64,000 bases of DNA from CAZAMI01 sp964627805. Lineage in GTDB: Archaea; Thermoproteota; Thermoprotei_A; Sulfolobales; NBVN01. Location of the stretch: contig CAZVLA010000047.1 of NCBI GenBank assembly GCA_964627805.1, positions 1 through 64,000 on the forward strand, written 5' to 3'. The position numbers were made by a program, and so were the translations under genes. Numbering within the stretch: position 1 is the stretch's first letter; every line of letters begins with the position of its first letter. Positions 26,325-34,921 of the stretch are shown piece by piece. The notes beneath the pieces are model-generated. The model had not been told where the DNA came from and did not search any database. It was given only the letters and a program-made list of their open reading frames with translations.

Positions 26325-27646
26325 CCACAGAGGAAGTCCTTAGCTACGTTGGGGAAGAGGGCATACGTTATGTAGTCCTCAAACTTCTCAACACACTCGC
26401 TAGGTAATTCCTTCTTAGCATCCTCTAGAGTTACTCTAGCTACCTTCTTAGACTCTCTCCTCTCACTTAACCTCTTCTCAATCAATTTAATCAGGTCCTT
26501 ACTTATGGGTGCTGGTGGCTTACCGTACTTACCCCTTACGTACTCAATTAACTCATCAATTACTGCCTTATACCTACCAGCTATTACGTTAAGGACTGCT
26601 TGAGTACCTACGATCTGAGATACTGGAGTAACTAGCGGTGGCCAACCTAGGTCCTCGCGTACCCTAACTACCTCCTCAAGAACCTCCTCTAACTTATCCT
26701 CTGCATGTACTTCCTTAAGCTGAGCTAGTAGGTTACTTAGCATACCTCCAGGTATTTGGTGCTTGAGTACCCTAACATCTACTGGCGGTTCCTTAAGTGC
26801 GTAGTCAAATCTCCTGTACTTCCTCCTAATAACCCATAACCTCCGTGATGCTTCATATAAGGGCTCAACATTAACTCCGGTGTCGTACGGCGTCCCCCTT
26901 AACGCCTCAATAAGCGACTCTGCAGGAGTGTGTGATGTGTATAGGCTTAGGCTTGATAACGTAACGTCTACGTAGTCAGCACCTGCCTCTATAGACTTAA
27001 GTAGAGTTAACGGTGCTAACCCCGCGGTTGCGTGTGAGTGTACATTCACCTTAGCACCTAACCTCTTAATCTCTTTAACTAGTTCGTAAGCTACGTAGGG
27101 CTTAAGTATGCCGCTCATGTCCTTAATAGTTATTGCGTCGGGCTCGAACCTACTGAGTATCTCCTCAGCTAACTTAACGTAGTACTCAGTGGTATGTACT
27201 GGGCTTGTTGTGTATACCATACACACCTGAACCTCAGCACCTACCTCCTTAACTTTCTTCACAGGGAATTCTAGGTTGCTTAAGTCATTAAGTGCGTCGA
27301 ATACTCTGAAGATGTCTATACCGTCCTTATGTGCGTACTCAATAAAAGCGTTAACTACGTCCTTAGGGTAGTGCCAGTAACCTACTAAGTTCATACCTCT
27401 AAGCAACATCATTAACTTAGTCCTCTTAACTACCTCCCTAATAGCCTTAAGCCTCTCCCAAGGGTCTTCATTAAGGAACCTAAGTGGTGCGTCGAAGGTA
27501 GCTCCTCCCCATACCTCAAGTGCGTAGAAGCCTGCCTTATCTAGTAACTCAACAATCTCTAGTATGTCCTCAGTACTCATTCTAGTAGCTAGGAGTGATT
27601 GCTGACCGTCCCTTACGGTTAGGTCTATTAACTTAGCCAGTACCAA
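26321..27646 (-). CDS. pycB: Pyruvate carboxylase subunit B / oxaloacetate decarboxylase alpha-type carboxyltransferase
   Basis: 441 residues, a TIM-barrel carboxyltransferase (PYC/OADA) without a biotin-carrier domain, which must therefore be encoded elsewhere. RDGQQSLLATRMST is the N-terminal active loop (Gln replaces the common His). LEVWGGATFD, AITIKDMSG (carboxylated Lys), NVHSHATAG (metal His) and EDYITYALFP at the end are family marks. It makes oxaloacetate from pyruvate or the reverse. The annotated start TTG lies one base after GGTG, too close; a CTG at 27640, seven bases after GGTG and giving MAKLIDLTVRDG, fits the local spacing rule better. Confidence 0.88.
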   Translation of the reverse strand: MVLAKLIDLTVRDGQQSLLATRMSTEDILEIVELLDKAGFYALEVWGGATFDAPLRFLNEDPWERLKAIREVVKRTKLMMLLRGMNLVGYWHYPKDVVNAFIEYAHKDGIDIFRVFDALNDLSNLEFPVKKVKEVGAEVQVCMVYTTSPVHTTEYYVKLAEEILSRFEPDAITIKDMSGILKPYVAYELVKEIKRLGAKVNVHSHATAGLAPLTLLKSIEAGADYVDVTLSSLSLYTSHTPAESLIEALRGTPYDTGVNVEPLYEASRRLWVIRRKYRRFDYALKEPPVDVRVLKHQIPGGMLSNLLAQLKEVHAEDKLEEVLEEVVRVREDLGWPPLVTPVSQIVGTQAVLNVIAGRYKAVIDELIEYVRGKYGKPPAPISKDLIKLIEKRLSERRESKKVARVTLEDAKKELPSECVEKFEDYITYALFPNVAKDFLCG

Positions 27647-27760
27647 TCACCTCTCTTTTGGTGGGGGTACTCACTAATTGTTAATAACCTTACCTCTAAT
27701 CATTAAGTACGGGTTAAGTGAATACCGTAATGCATTAAGTAATACCTTAGGTGTTTAGCC

Positions 27761-28480
27761 TTGGTAAGCAGTGAGTGTTTAGAGTTAGTTAAGGAATTAC
27801 TCAGCATTAACCTACCTAAACTAGCTACTAAGTTTAAGGAGGCTGAAGTAATTGGAGGTAAGGTAATTAGTCCTATATACTTAAGATTAGATGGTGTTAG
27901 GTTTAGTAAGGTACTTAAGGGGTTTAAGCATCCTAGGGACTTAAGGGTTCATGAAGCACTTACTGAAGCTTCTAAGGAGATTCTTAAGTGGTTTAATGGT
28001 GATTTAGCTTACGTATCCTCCGACGAGATTAATGTATTAATTACTAAGCCTCTACCCTATGGTGGTAGGGTATTTAAGTTAGTTAGTGTGTCGGCTTCGA
28101 TAGCGTCGTCGGTAGCTTCATTAAGGCTTAACAAGCCCCTCTACTTTGACTCAAGAGTTATTAAGTTAGGTAGTGCTGGGGAGGGTATTGAGTACTTAAT
28201 GTTTAGAGCTAGGGTGTGCCTTAATAATTACTTATCAAGTCTATATCATACCTACTTAAGTAAGGACAAGGGTCTCACACCAGCTACTACCGACATGCTT
28301 GATGAGTTACTTAAGAGTGGGTTACTTAATGATAAGGATGATTGGGAGTTATTAGGTACTGTCATTACCTGGTCTAAGGTGGTTAGAGAGGGTAGGAACT
28401 TACTTACTAATGAGAAAGTAGTAGTCACTAGAAGGACGCTTAGGGAAGTATTGCTTCATGAGTTCCTTAAAACGCTTTAA
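27761..28480 (+). CDS. Thg1-like tRNA-His guanylyltransferase / 3'-5' RNA polymerase
   Basis: 239 residues. YLRLDGVRFSKVLKGFKHPRD is the first metal-binding loop (R-x-D-G-x-x-F), and AYVSSDEINVLI holds the second (S-D-E). VSVSASIASSVASLR and FDSRVIKL follow in the standard order, and YLMFRARVCLNNYLSSLY is the conserved helix before the C-terminal region. The family adds nucleotides in the 3'-5' direction: the 5' G-1 of tRNA-His, or repair of tRNA 5' ends in archaeal TLPs. The start TTG at 27761 is seven bases after GGTG. It precedes the PurM/HypE-like gene by 36 bases on the same strand. Confidence 0.85.
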   Translation: MVSSECLELVKELLSINLPKLATKFKEAEVIGGKVISPIYLRLDGVRFSKVLKGFKHPRDLRVHEALTEASKEILKWFNGDLAYVSSDEINVLITKPLPYGGRVFKLVSVSASIASSVASLRLNKPLYFDSRVIKLGSAGEGIEYLMFRARVCLNNYLSSLYHTYLSKDKGLTPATTDMLDELLKSGLLNDKDDWELLGTVITWSKVVREGRNLLTNEKVVVTRRTLREVLLHEFLKTL

Positions 28481-28516
28481 GTACTGGCTTAAACTAATTA
28501 GTTACGTGAGGTCGCC

Positions 28517-29542
28517 ATGGGTAAGTTAAGACCCGAGGAATTAAGTGAGAAGGTTATTAAGGTATTTAGTAAGGGCTTGAGTAGTGACGTATTAATTGGT
28601 CCATCAATAGGTGAGGATGCCGCGGTTATTGACTTAGGTAGTGGTAAATTACTTGTAGTACATCCTGATCCCATAAGCGGCGCTATTGAGTACTTAGGCT
28701 TCCTAGCAATTCACATACCCTCAAATGACGTTGCAGTGACTGGTGCTAAGCCCTCATACATAACCGACGTCATCTTACTACCTGAGGGTTGGTGTGCTGA
28801 TGAGTTAATTAGGATTACTAAGCAGATGAGTGAGGTAGCTAATTCATTAGGTATATCAGTAGTTGGTGGGCATACGGAGTATGCACCAGGGATTCAGCAC
28901 CCCATAGTAGTGTCCACGGCATTCGGAATTACTGAACGTGATTACTTAGTTAGGACCTCAGGTGCTAGACCCGGGGATTATGTATTAATGACTAAGTACG
29001 TAGGTATTGAGGGTACAGCTGTACTAGCTACGGATTTTAGGGGGGAGTTACTGAGGAGGGGGGTTAGTGAGGAATTACTTAAGAAGGCTTCTGAATTCAT
29101 TAGGTACGTCAGTGTTGTTAGGGAGGCTTTAGCACTAGCTGATGAGGGGTTACCTAACTCGATGCATGATCCTACTGAGGGTGGGTTAATAGGTGGATTA
29201 GCCGAGGTTGCTTACGCTTCTAAATGCTCCATAGAGTTAATGGTTGATTACGTACCGATTCATGAGGTAACACTTAAGTTGTGTAGGGTACTTAATATTG
29301 ACCCTCTAAGAATTCTATCCTCAGGCTCATTGATAGCTACCGTACCTCCTGAGAATATCGATGATGCCCTCAAGACTCTTAGGAGAGTAGGGGTTAAGGC
29401 ATCAATAATCGGTAGGGTTACTGAGTACAGTGGATACTTAGTTAAGGTAGTTAGTAAGGGTAGGGTCGTTGATACAATCCGTAGTGCTTACGTGGAGGAT
29501 GAGGTTATGAAGTTGTGGGGAGTGAACAGTAGTACTGCATAA
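28517..29542 (+). CDS. PurM/HypE-like AIR synthase-related protein
   Basis: 341 residues. IGEDAAVIDLG is the N-terminal nucleotide-binding loop, HPDPISGA and HIPSNDVAVTGAKPSYITDVILLP are the central AIR-synthase signatures, and VVGGHTEYAPG is the Gly-rich loop. PTEGGLIGGLAEVA opens the C-terminal domain. It resembles HypE in size and motifs but lacks the C-terminal Cys (PRxC) that carries the thiocarbamoyl group, ending GVNSSTA instead, and no other hyp gene is near. It is an ATP-binding member of the PurM superfamily with unknown substrate, probably co-transcribed with the Thg1-like gene. Confidence 0.8.
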   Translation: MGKLRPEELSEKVIKVFSKGLSSDVLIGPSIGEDAAVIDLGSGKLLVVHPDPISGAIEYLGFLAIHIPSNDVAVTGAKPSYITDVILLPEGWCADELIRITKQMSEVANSLGISVVGGHTEYAPGIQHPIVVSTAFGITERDYLVRTSGARPGDYVLMTKYVGIEGTAVLATDFRGELLRRGVSEELLKKASEFIRYVSVVREALALADEGLPNSMHDPTEGGLIGGLAEVAYASKCSIELMVDYVPIHEVTLKLCRVLNIDPLRILSSGSLIATVPPENIDDALKTLRRVGVKASIIGRVTEYSGYLVKVVSKGRVVDTIRSAYVEDEVMKLWGVNSSTA

Positions 29543-29566
29543 AATACTCCTTAGGAGTAATTACTT

Positions 29567-29570
29567 GGTG
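29567..29570 (+). promoter_or_regulatory. GGTG ribosome-binding site supporting a non-canonical ATT start
   Basis: GGTG at this place is followed after eight bases by ATT at 29579. The same GGTG-N8 spacing precedes TTG at 9164, ATG at 34741 and GTG at 55030. There is no canonical initiation codon in the GNAT frame near it. Confidence 0.45.
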
Positions 29571-29578
29571 TTAAGCCA

Positions 29579-30091
29579 ATTACTAAGTCGCTAAGTAATT
29601 CATGCTTAAGTAAGTACGTAGTACGTGAGGCTAGGAGTGAGGACTTACCTAGCGTGTATGGTATTGAGGTTAAGTCATTTCCTTACCCATATCCATACCA
29701 CCTATTCATTATGTTCCTTAAGCTATTCCCTAAGCTCTTCTTAGTTGCTGAATGCTGCGGTCAGGTAGTTGGTTACGTAGTAGGTATTATTGAGAGAGGT
29801 AATGAAGGTCACGTAGTATCATTAGCTGTTGACCCCAAGTACAGGGGGTTAGGTATTGGTAAGTCATTAATGATTGAGTTAGAGAGGAGATTCAGGGAGT
29901 TTAACGTTTCAGTAGTTAAGCTTGAGGTATCCGTTAGAAATGGGGTAGCTATTAATCTCTACAAGTCATTAGGTTACGTTATAGCAGGTAGGGCACCTAA
30001 TTACTACCCAGACGGTTCAGATGCTTACTTAATGCTTAAGGTACTACGAAGTAATGATGATACTTCACTACGTACTGGGTCTAGTGCGTAG
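29579..30091 (+). CDS. RimI-like GNAT N-acetyltransferase, probable ATT start
   Basis: The GNAT fold is clear: VVREARSEDLPSVYGIEVKSF (first strand and helix), VVGYVVGI, VSLAVDPKYRGLGIGKSLM (acetyl-CoA loop R-G-x-G-x-G) and NGVAINLYKSLGYVI, ending ADAYLM-like text as in archaeal N-terminal acetyltransferases. The first strand is encoded upstream of the first canonical start (GTG 29654), and no ATG, GTG or TTG lies in frame back to the TAA at 29558. An ATT at 29579 stands eight bases after GGTG, as at other genes here, and is my best guess. Starting at 29654 would remove the first strand and helix. The 3' end overlaps the convergent HD gene by 67 bases. Confidence 0.72.
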   Translation: MTKSLSNSCLSKYVVREARSEDLPSVYGIEVKSFPYPYPYHLFIMFLKLFPKLFLVAECCGQVVGYVVGIIERGNEGHVVSLAVDPKYRGLGIGKSLMIELERRFREFNVSVVKLEVSVRNGVAINLYKSLGYVIAGRAPNYYPDGSDAYLMLKVLRSNDDTSLRTGSSA

Positions 30092-31308
30092 ACCCTGAAT
30101 ACGTACATAACCTCTGGTAGGTCCTTAACTATTGATGCCTGGTAATCCCTAATTGGTATTGACTCCCTACCTACTAATACCCTAATGACCTCCTCTCCAG
30201 AGAATATAGGTATGAAGCTGTAGAATACCGTTGCTTCAAACTCATTATTTAACCTCCTACTCAGAACCTCAGTAACTTCCCTAAATAGCTCTTCATACTT
30301 GCCGTTGTCCTCCCAGGAACCGAAGTTCACCGCCTCGTAAACTACCCTATAGCCTCTCCTATTAACGTAAGAGTTAATTAGTTTCCTAAGTAATTCACTA
30401 CCTATTTCCTTCCTTAGTACGTCATACATAGCACTACATACTAAGTAATCATCCCATAGGTAGAATGTCCCATCCCTTATTGATTCTCTAATACCTTCAG
30501 GGCTTACGTAGGGCTGTATAAGTTCTGATGTGTTAAGTTCCTTAATCATTAGTTCGTAGATCTTACTCATTAGGATTTGATAAGCAGTTATTGTTTTATG
30601 GTAGTAAACTGCTCTATACATGTGTAGCCTAGCTATGTAGAACGACTCAATAGCTTGAATAGACTTCGTAGGTATTGCTACATATCCGTACTCATCAATA
30701 GTTAACGTATGGACGATTCTGTCCTTATCTATCAACCCGTAAGCAACTCCTGTATGCAGTGCGTCCCTGGGTAAGTAGTCAAGCCTATCAACATCGACGT
30801 CGCTTGATAGTAACTCATTAATAGCTACGCACTTATGTAGTCCCTGAATACTTGCTGATACCTCCTTAGGGTCTATACCATAATCACTAAGTACTTCGGT
30901 AATGTATGGATCCTCCTCAATAACCCACTTACCTATCTCTTCATGACTTAATCCGTACCTCCTACTGAAGAACTCCTCAAGTGCGTGCGAGTAAGGCGTA
31001 TGCCCTATGTCGTGAAGTAGTGCCGACACCTTAAGTATCTCAGCCTCATCACTGGTGAGTAACCCTTCCCTAACTAACTTACTACCTATCTCTGAAGCCA
31101 CCATGAATGCACCTAATGAGTGTGAAAACCTAGTATGAACCGCACCGGGGTATACGTACCATGCTTGAGCTAACTGCTTTACCCTTCTTAATCTCTGGAA
31201 TGTGGGTGTATCTATCAACTTAATCTCTAACTCATTAAGCGGTATGAATCCATGTAGCTCATCGTATATGTACTTAATCACTCCCTCAGTACCTTCCCCT
31301 AGCTCCAT
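30025..31308 (-). CDS. HD-domain phosphohydrolase (dNTPase/SAMHD1-like)
   Basis: 427 residues. Metal ligands are all present: HTRFSHSLG (first His), LLHDIGHTPYSHALEEF (the HD pair and third His) and SDVDVDRLDYLPRDA (last Asp). The N-terminal FIPLNELEIKLIDTPTFQRLRRVKQLA is typical for SAMHD1-like proteins and archaeal deoxynucleotide triphosphohydrolases. The helical C-terminal region carries no additional recognised domain. The likely role is hydrolysis of dNTPs or related nucleotides. The start ATG at 31308 has GGAGGT five bases before it. The last 22 codons overlap the convergent GNAT gene. Confidence 0.86.
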   Translation of the reverse strand: MELGEGTEGVIKYIYDELHGFIPLNELEIKLIDTPTFQRLRRVKQLAQAWYVYPGAVHTRFSHSLGAFMVASEIGSKLVREGLLTSDEAEILKVSALLHDIGHTPYSHALEEFFSRRYGLSHEEIGKWVIEEDPYITEVLSDYGIDPKEVSASIQGLHKCVAINELLSSDVDVDRLDYLPRDALHTGVAYGLIDKDRIVHTLTIDEYGYVAIPTKSIQAIESFYIARLHMYRAVYYHKTITAYQILMSKIYELMIKELNTSELIQPYVSPEGIRESIRDGTFYLWDDYLVCSAMYDVLRKEIGSELLRKLINSYVNRRGYRVVYEAVNFGSWEDNGKYEELFREVTEVLSRRLNNEFEATVFYSFIPIFSGEEVIRVLVGRESIPIRDYQASIVKDLPEVMYVFRVYALDPVRSEVSSLLRSTLSIK

Positions 31309-31364
31309 TCATTACCTCCTACCGTAATCTCCACCTAGCGTTTTTAGGTATGTCATGTACTTAT

Positions 31365-31808
31365 TTAGGTAGTACTTAATTGCTTTGTGAGCGTCTTGAA
31401 CTTAAGGATTAACTTACGTACCTCACCCTCATCTAAGCCGCAAGCCCTACTAACTTCCTTAACTACGTTCTTAGGTTTAGGATAAACGTCGGTTGATAGC
31501 ATCGTATGAATAGCTAATACCTTAATGGCTTTACTGAAACCTAACCCTGCATTCATTACCTCTCTAATAAATCTACGTATGATTGGGTCATTAGAATCCC
31601 TACAGTACTTAATACTGCTTAACCTTCTCAAGTCACTCATTAACTTCCTAGAGTAGGGTCCCTTAACTAATAACCTGAATCTATAGCCTAGATCCTTACC
31701 TAAGAGTTTCTGAATTAAGTACACTAGGTAGTGTACGGTCTCATCACTCCTACATTCCCTAGGTATGTGACTAATTAACTCACGTAAGTAGCAGAGTCTC
31801 TCCTCCAG
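31365..31808 (-). CDS. Small helical protein of unknown function, probable CTG start
   Basis: Canonical initiation is possible only at GTG 31724 (119 residues), but the frame stays open for 31 more codons and reads as sensible protein (ERLCYLRELISHIPRECRS and so on) that continues into YLIQKLLGKDLGYRFRLLVKGPYSRKLMSDLRRL. That central phrase resembles small archaeal proteins with a YLxQ-x-LG-x-L-x-Y-x-F-x-GPYS pattern. A CTG at 31808 sits four bases after GGGT, giving about 147 residues. The C-terminal half is helical with a Lys-rich end. Its function is unknown. It lies just upstream of the HD hydrolase gene on the same strand. Confidence 0.5.
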   Translation of the reverse strand: MEERLCYLRELISHIPRECRSDETVHYLVYLIQKLLGKDLGYRFRLLVKGPYSRKLMSDLRRLSSIKYCRDSNDPIIRRFIREVMNAGLGFSKAIKVLAIHTMLSTDVYPKPKNVVKEVSRACGLDEGEVRKLILKFKTLTKQLSTT

Positions 31809-31953
31809 AATTACCCCCTAAGTGAACTAGCATGTGTAAGTTACATAAGGTAGCGCCTCAATGATTAACTGCTACAGTAATTACTTGGGATGCCATGCAT
31901 AGGTAATAACTAGATAATACCCCCATAACACCCGTATTACTTGGAGTTAAGTC

Positions 31954-32451
31954 ATGCGTGTAGCCATAGTGTATTACAGCTTAACAGGTAGGACTAGGGA
32001 AGTAGCTAGGGAAATAGGCAATGTATTAGAAGATCTGAAGTACCGCATAGATTACTTTGAAGTAAGACCCGTTAATGAGTACCCTAGGAGGCTAGCACAC
32101 ATTAACCCTAGAGTAATTAAGGATACATTATCAAGTAAAGTAATAGACATTAAAGGTATTGAAAGTTTTAACCCAAGTAATTACGATTTAGTTATAATCT
32201 GCACACCAATATGGATAGGTAGGATAACACCTCCTATAAGATCCTTTATAGAGTTATTCAAAGATAAACTGAAGACACCTGTAATATGCATAACTACCTC
32301 AAATATCAAGAGGGGGTACTCTACAAAGTTTAAGGAGTACCTAAAGTCTAGAGGCATTAAGGTAGTAGCTCACGCATCACTAACTAATATTAATGAGGCT
32401 AAGGAGGTAGCTAGAGTGTTGATTAGGAAGTTAAGTGACTTAATGAAGTAG
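31954..32451 (+). CDS. Flavodoxin-like protein
   Basis: 165 residues. The FMN phosphate loop is YYSLTGRTREVA at the N-terminus, YDLVIICTPIWIGRITPPIRSFI is the central strand and isoalloxazine loop (T-P-I-W), and a final strand, TPVICITTSNIKRGY, follows. The size is that of a single flavodoxin domain, an electron carrier or NAD(P)H:quinone reductase relative. The start ATG at 31954 is seven bases after GGAG. It has AT-rich flanks and stands alone. Confidence 0.85.
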   Translation: MRVAIVYYSLTGRTREVAREIGNVLEDLKYRIDYFEVRPVNEYPRRLAHINPRVIKDTLSSKVIDIKGIESFNPSNYDLVIICTPIWIGRITPPIRSFIELFKDKLKTPVICITTSNIKRGYSTKFKEYLKSRGIKVVAHASLTNINEAKEVARVLIRKLSDLMK

Positions 32452-32581
32452 AACATCCACTCTTTAGTAAGTGAATGTCCATTGCCGATACCTGAGGTTT
32501 CGTCCTTACCTTACTAAAAGGTGTCGCAGTAAAAATTATTGTTTAGTGTTTAGTAATAGTGTTGTATTACGTGAAAATATC

Positions 32582-34741
32582 TTACTTTATGTCTAATTCC
32601 TTAGCTATTTCCTTAATAGTGTTAATTACCTTATCCCTGAACTTTAGGTACGCATTAGTGAATTCCTTCATGGTCTTAACGCATGGTCCGTAAGTTGGCC
32701 AGTCCTTAGGGCTTACTCCACGGTTTCCGTAGTCCTTCTCAATACCTACCTTCTTGAGTAACTCATTTAGTTCTGGTGATGCTTCGTAGGCCTTAACGAA
32801 GTCCTCGTACTCCTCCATGAGCCTCTTGAGTACGTCCTTAGGTAATTCCTGAAGTATAGCCTCCGCATAGTCCTCTAGCTTAAAGCCCTCCTTCATTGAC
32901 TCCTTAAGTACTGCTAACTGGTGGTTCGGGAACTCCGTATTCGTCATGTTCCTACTTGCGTAGGTGTATAGGGTATCTATTGGCTTACGCTTAGAGGCGG
33001 GTAGTAGGTCTATCCTATCGAATATGAACTCCGCCTGCTCCTTAGTTAGTCCGTACTCCCTCATTAGGTACTTAATCCACTTCTCCCTATTCCATGGTGA
33101 GAACAGTATCTCGTAGACCCTCTGAGCTACGTAAGTACCTGATAGGGCTAAATCACCCTGTATCCTGGATAGGAGCTTCTCGAGCTCCTCCCTACTACCG
33201 AATGCGCCACTCTTATCTAGGAAGTCAACAAACTCCTTCCTAAGTAAGTTCCTACCCAATACCCTCTTACCTACTATGGTGTTTATTAACTCATCTAACG
33301 GCTTACCCCTGAACTCAGCTAGTCTCTCTTCAGGGAATCCTAGAGACTTAGCTAGTTCCTCAACAGCCCTTCTCTTCTCCTCATCACTTAACTTCTCAAT
33401 AGCCTTCTTAACTAACTTAGCAGCTACTAAGTCCCTTAAGTGATCCTCTAACCTACCACCCATGTTAGTGTCGTATGTTTGGACAGGCTTAATACCCATC
33501 TTAATAGCCTTAGCCATACCTCTAAGAGCAGCTTCAGCTAGTAGTACCTCCTGAGATACTGTGTAGCTAACGGTTATGTTCTGACCTATACCAGCTTCAT
33601 TTAACCTCCTAGCTATCTCGAGTGCTGCTGGGTACGCAGCAGCTACCTTAACTACTAAGTTAGGCCTCCCCTTCTCCTTAACTGTGCTGTAGCCCCATAG
33701 TAGGTACTCGTCATATACCTTAAGGTCATTCTCTAACCTACTAGCGAACTCTAGGGCAGCCTTAACGCTCTCATCAGCCTTATCAGCTATTAATGGGTTC
33801 AACTGGTAACTAACTAATCCGTCGTGGTAGTCCGACCAGTGGAATGGGGGTCTGAATACTAGGAAGTTCTCCATTAGCCCGAACCTAGTAGCCTCCATAG
33901 CTATGTCGTCTGCGTACTTATCTGGGTCCTTAAACCACTCTGGGAACTCCTTACTTAGTACCTCCTTAGCGTACTCCTTAAACTTATTCCATAGCTCTGG
34001 ATCGTCATCGTATGCCCTAGCAGCTAGTGCTGGGTTAGTTGATACCTGTACGTAACCTAAGTGCCTTAACCACCTAAGACCTAATGCGTAGTCGTTACCG
34101 AACTTACATAGTCCCTTAAGTGATGACTGGTAGTATATGTTATTCACGAGCATATCACTCATAGCCTTAACGTAGGACTCAGCTAGGTTATTCTCATCAA
34201 GTTTCTTCTCAACCTCATTAGCTATGTACGCAAGCATACTATTTCCTTTATTAATGAGCTTCATACCCCTTAACTGCTCATTAATGACTGCCTTAAGGAT
34301 AGGTGCTGACCCGTACTCAGACTTCTCAGCCTCCTCCCATGACTTTAGAGCGTTTGTTAATGCCTTAATACCCTCACTAATCTCCTCCTCACTAAACCCT
34401 ACTCTCCTTGACTCAAGACCTACTAAGTTCCAGATCATCTCAAGTACTACGTCATAGGCCCTAAACCTCTGTACTATTACCTCATCACCTTCACTAACTC
34501 TCCTCTTTACGAAGAGGTAGTTGAGCCTCCTTACAGTAGCTCCTAAGGTATCTAGTAACTTACCTACCATCTCCTTATACAGTATATGATCAGCAGCTAA
34601 CTTCGTATGACCAGCTAATGCGGTCTTCACTATGTGGTCAGCATGATCTACCCTAGGAGGTACGGGTAAGGTTAGTTTCTCGGGCTTAGCCTTAGCAACT
34701 ACTTCTCTCACGTATTCGGGGGTTATCTTGGGGGTTGACAT
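32582..34741 (-). CDS. Oversized transaldolase-like protein
   Basis: 719 residues from ATG 34741 (eight bases after GGTG). The central third reads as a transaldolase barrel: YVQVSTNPALAARA (235-239 TNPAL loop), NLVVKVAAAYPAALEIARRLNEAG with Lys365 as the expected Schiff-base lysine, and GIGQNITVSYTVSQEVLLAEAA for the NxT strand. About 225 residues before and 290 after are helical, charged and not recognised, so the protein is two to three times a normal transaldolase. The C-terminus shows no phosphoglucose isomerase motif. The likely role is in pentose phosphate/sugar interconversion, consistent with FBP aldolase/phosphatase nearby. It faces the PfkB kinase with a TATA box for each. Confidence 0.72.
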   Translation of the reverse strand: MSTPKITPEYVREVVAKAKPEKLTLPVPPRVDHADHIVKTALAGHTKLAADHILYKEMVGKLLDTLGATVRRLNYLFVKRRVSEGDEVIVQRFRAYDVVLEMIWNLVGLESRRVGFSEEEISEGIKALTNALKSWEEAEKSEYGSAPILKAVINEQLRGMKLINKGNSMLAYIANEVEKKLDENNLAESYVKAMSDMLVNNIYYQSSLKGLCKFGNDYALGLRWLRHLGYVQVSTNPALAARAYDDDPELWNKFKEYAKEVLSKEFPEWFKDPDKYADDIAMEATRFGLMENFLVFRPPFHWSDYHDGLVSYQLNPLIADKADESVKAALEFASRLENDLKVYDEYLLWGYSTVKEKGRPNLVVKVAAAYPAALEIARRLNEAGIGQNITVSYTVSQEVLLAEAALRGMAKAIKMGIKPVQTYDTNMGGRLEDHLRDLVAAKLVKKAIEKLSDEEKRRAVEELAKSLGFPEERLAEFRGKPLDELINTIVGKRVLGRNLLRKEFVDFLDKSGAFGSREELEKLLSRIQGDLALSGTYVAQRVYEILFSPWNREKWIKYLMREYGLTKEQAEFIFDRIDLLPASKRKPIDTLYTYASRNMTNTEFPNHQLAVLKESMKEGFKLEDYAEAILQELPKDVLKRLMEEYEDFVKAYEASPELNELLKKVGIEKDYGNRGVSPKDWPTYGPCVKTMKEFTNAYLKFRDKVINTIKEIAKELDIK

Positions 34742-34787
34742 ATCGCGCGCACCCCTTAGGTACATCCAAAAACATGACTATTGGGTT

Positions 34788-34799
34788 TCTTTTATAAAT
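34788..34799 (-). promoter_or_regulatory. TATA box for the transaldolase-like gene
   Basis: On the minus strand the sequence reads CATTTATAAAAG, a close match to the archaeal TATA box. It lies about 50 bases from the ATG at 34741, leaving a leader of roughly 20-25 bases that contains the GGTG site. Confidence 0.55.
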
Positions 34800-34921
34800 G
34801 TTCAAGAAGTGCCCATACTTTTAAGTATATTTAGTTTTAATATTAATGAATTAAACGTACTTAATTACTGTGAGTAATAGTAATTTACCTCTCCTAAGCT
34901 TAAGTAGTTAGGTGCTCTACA

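Noticed and set aside
28517..29542. Naming this gene hypE (hydrogenase maturation).
   Set aside because: The C-terminal Cys motif is absent and no other hydrogenase maturation gene is in the window.
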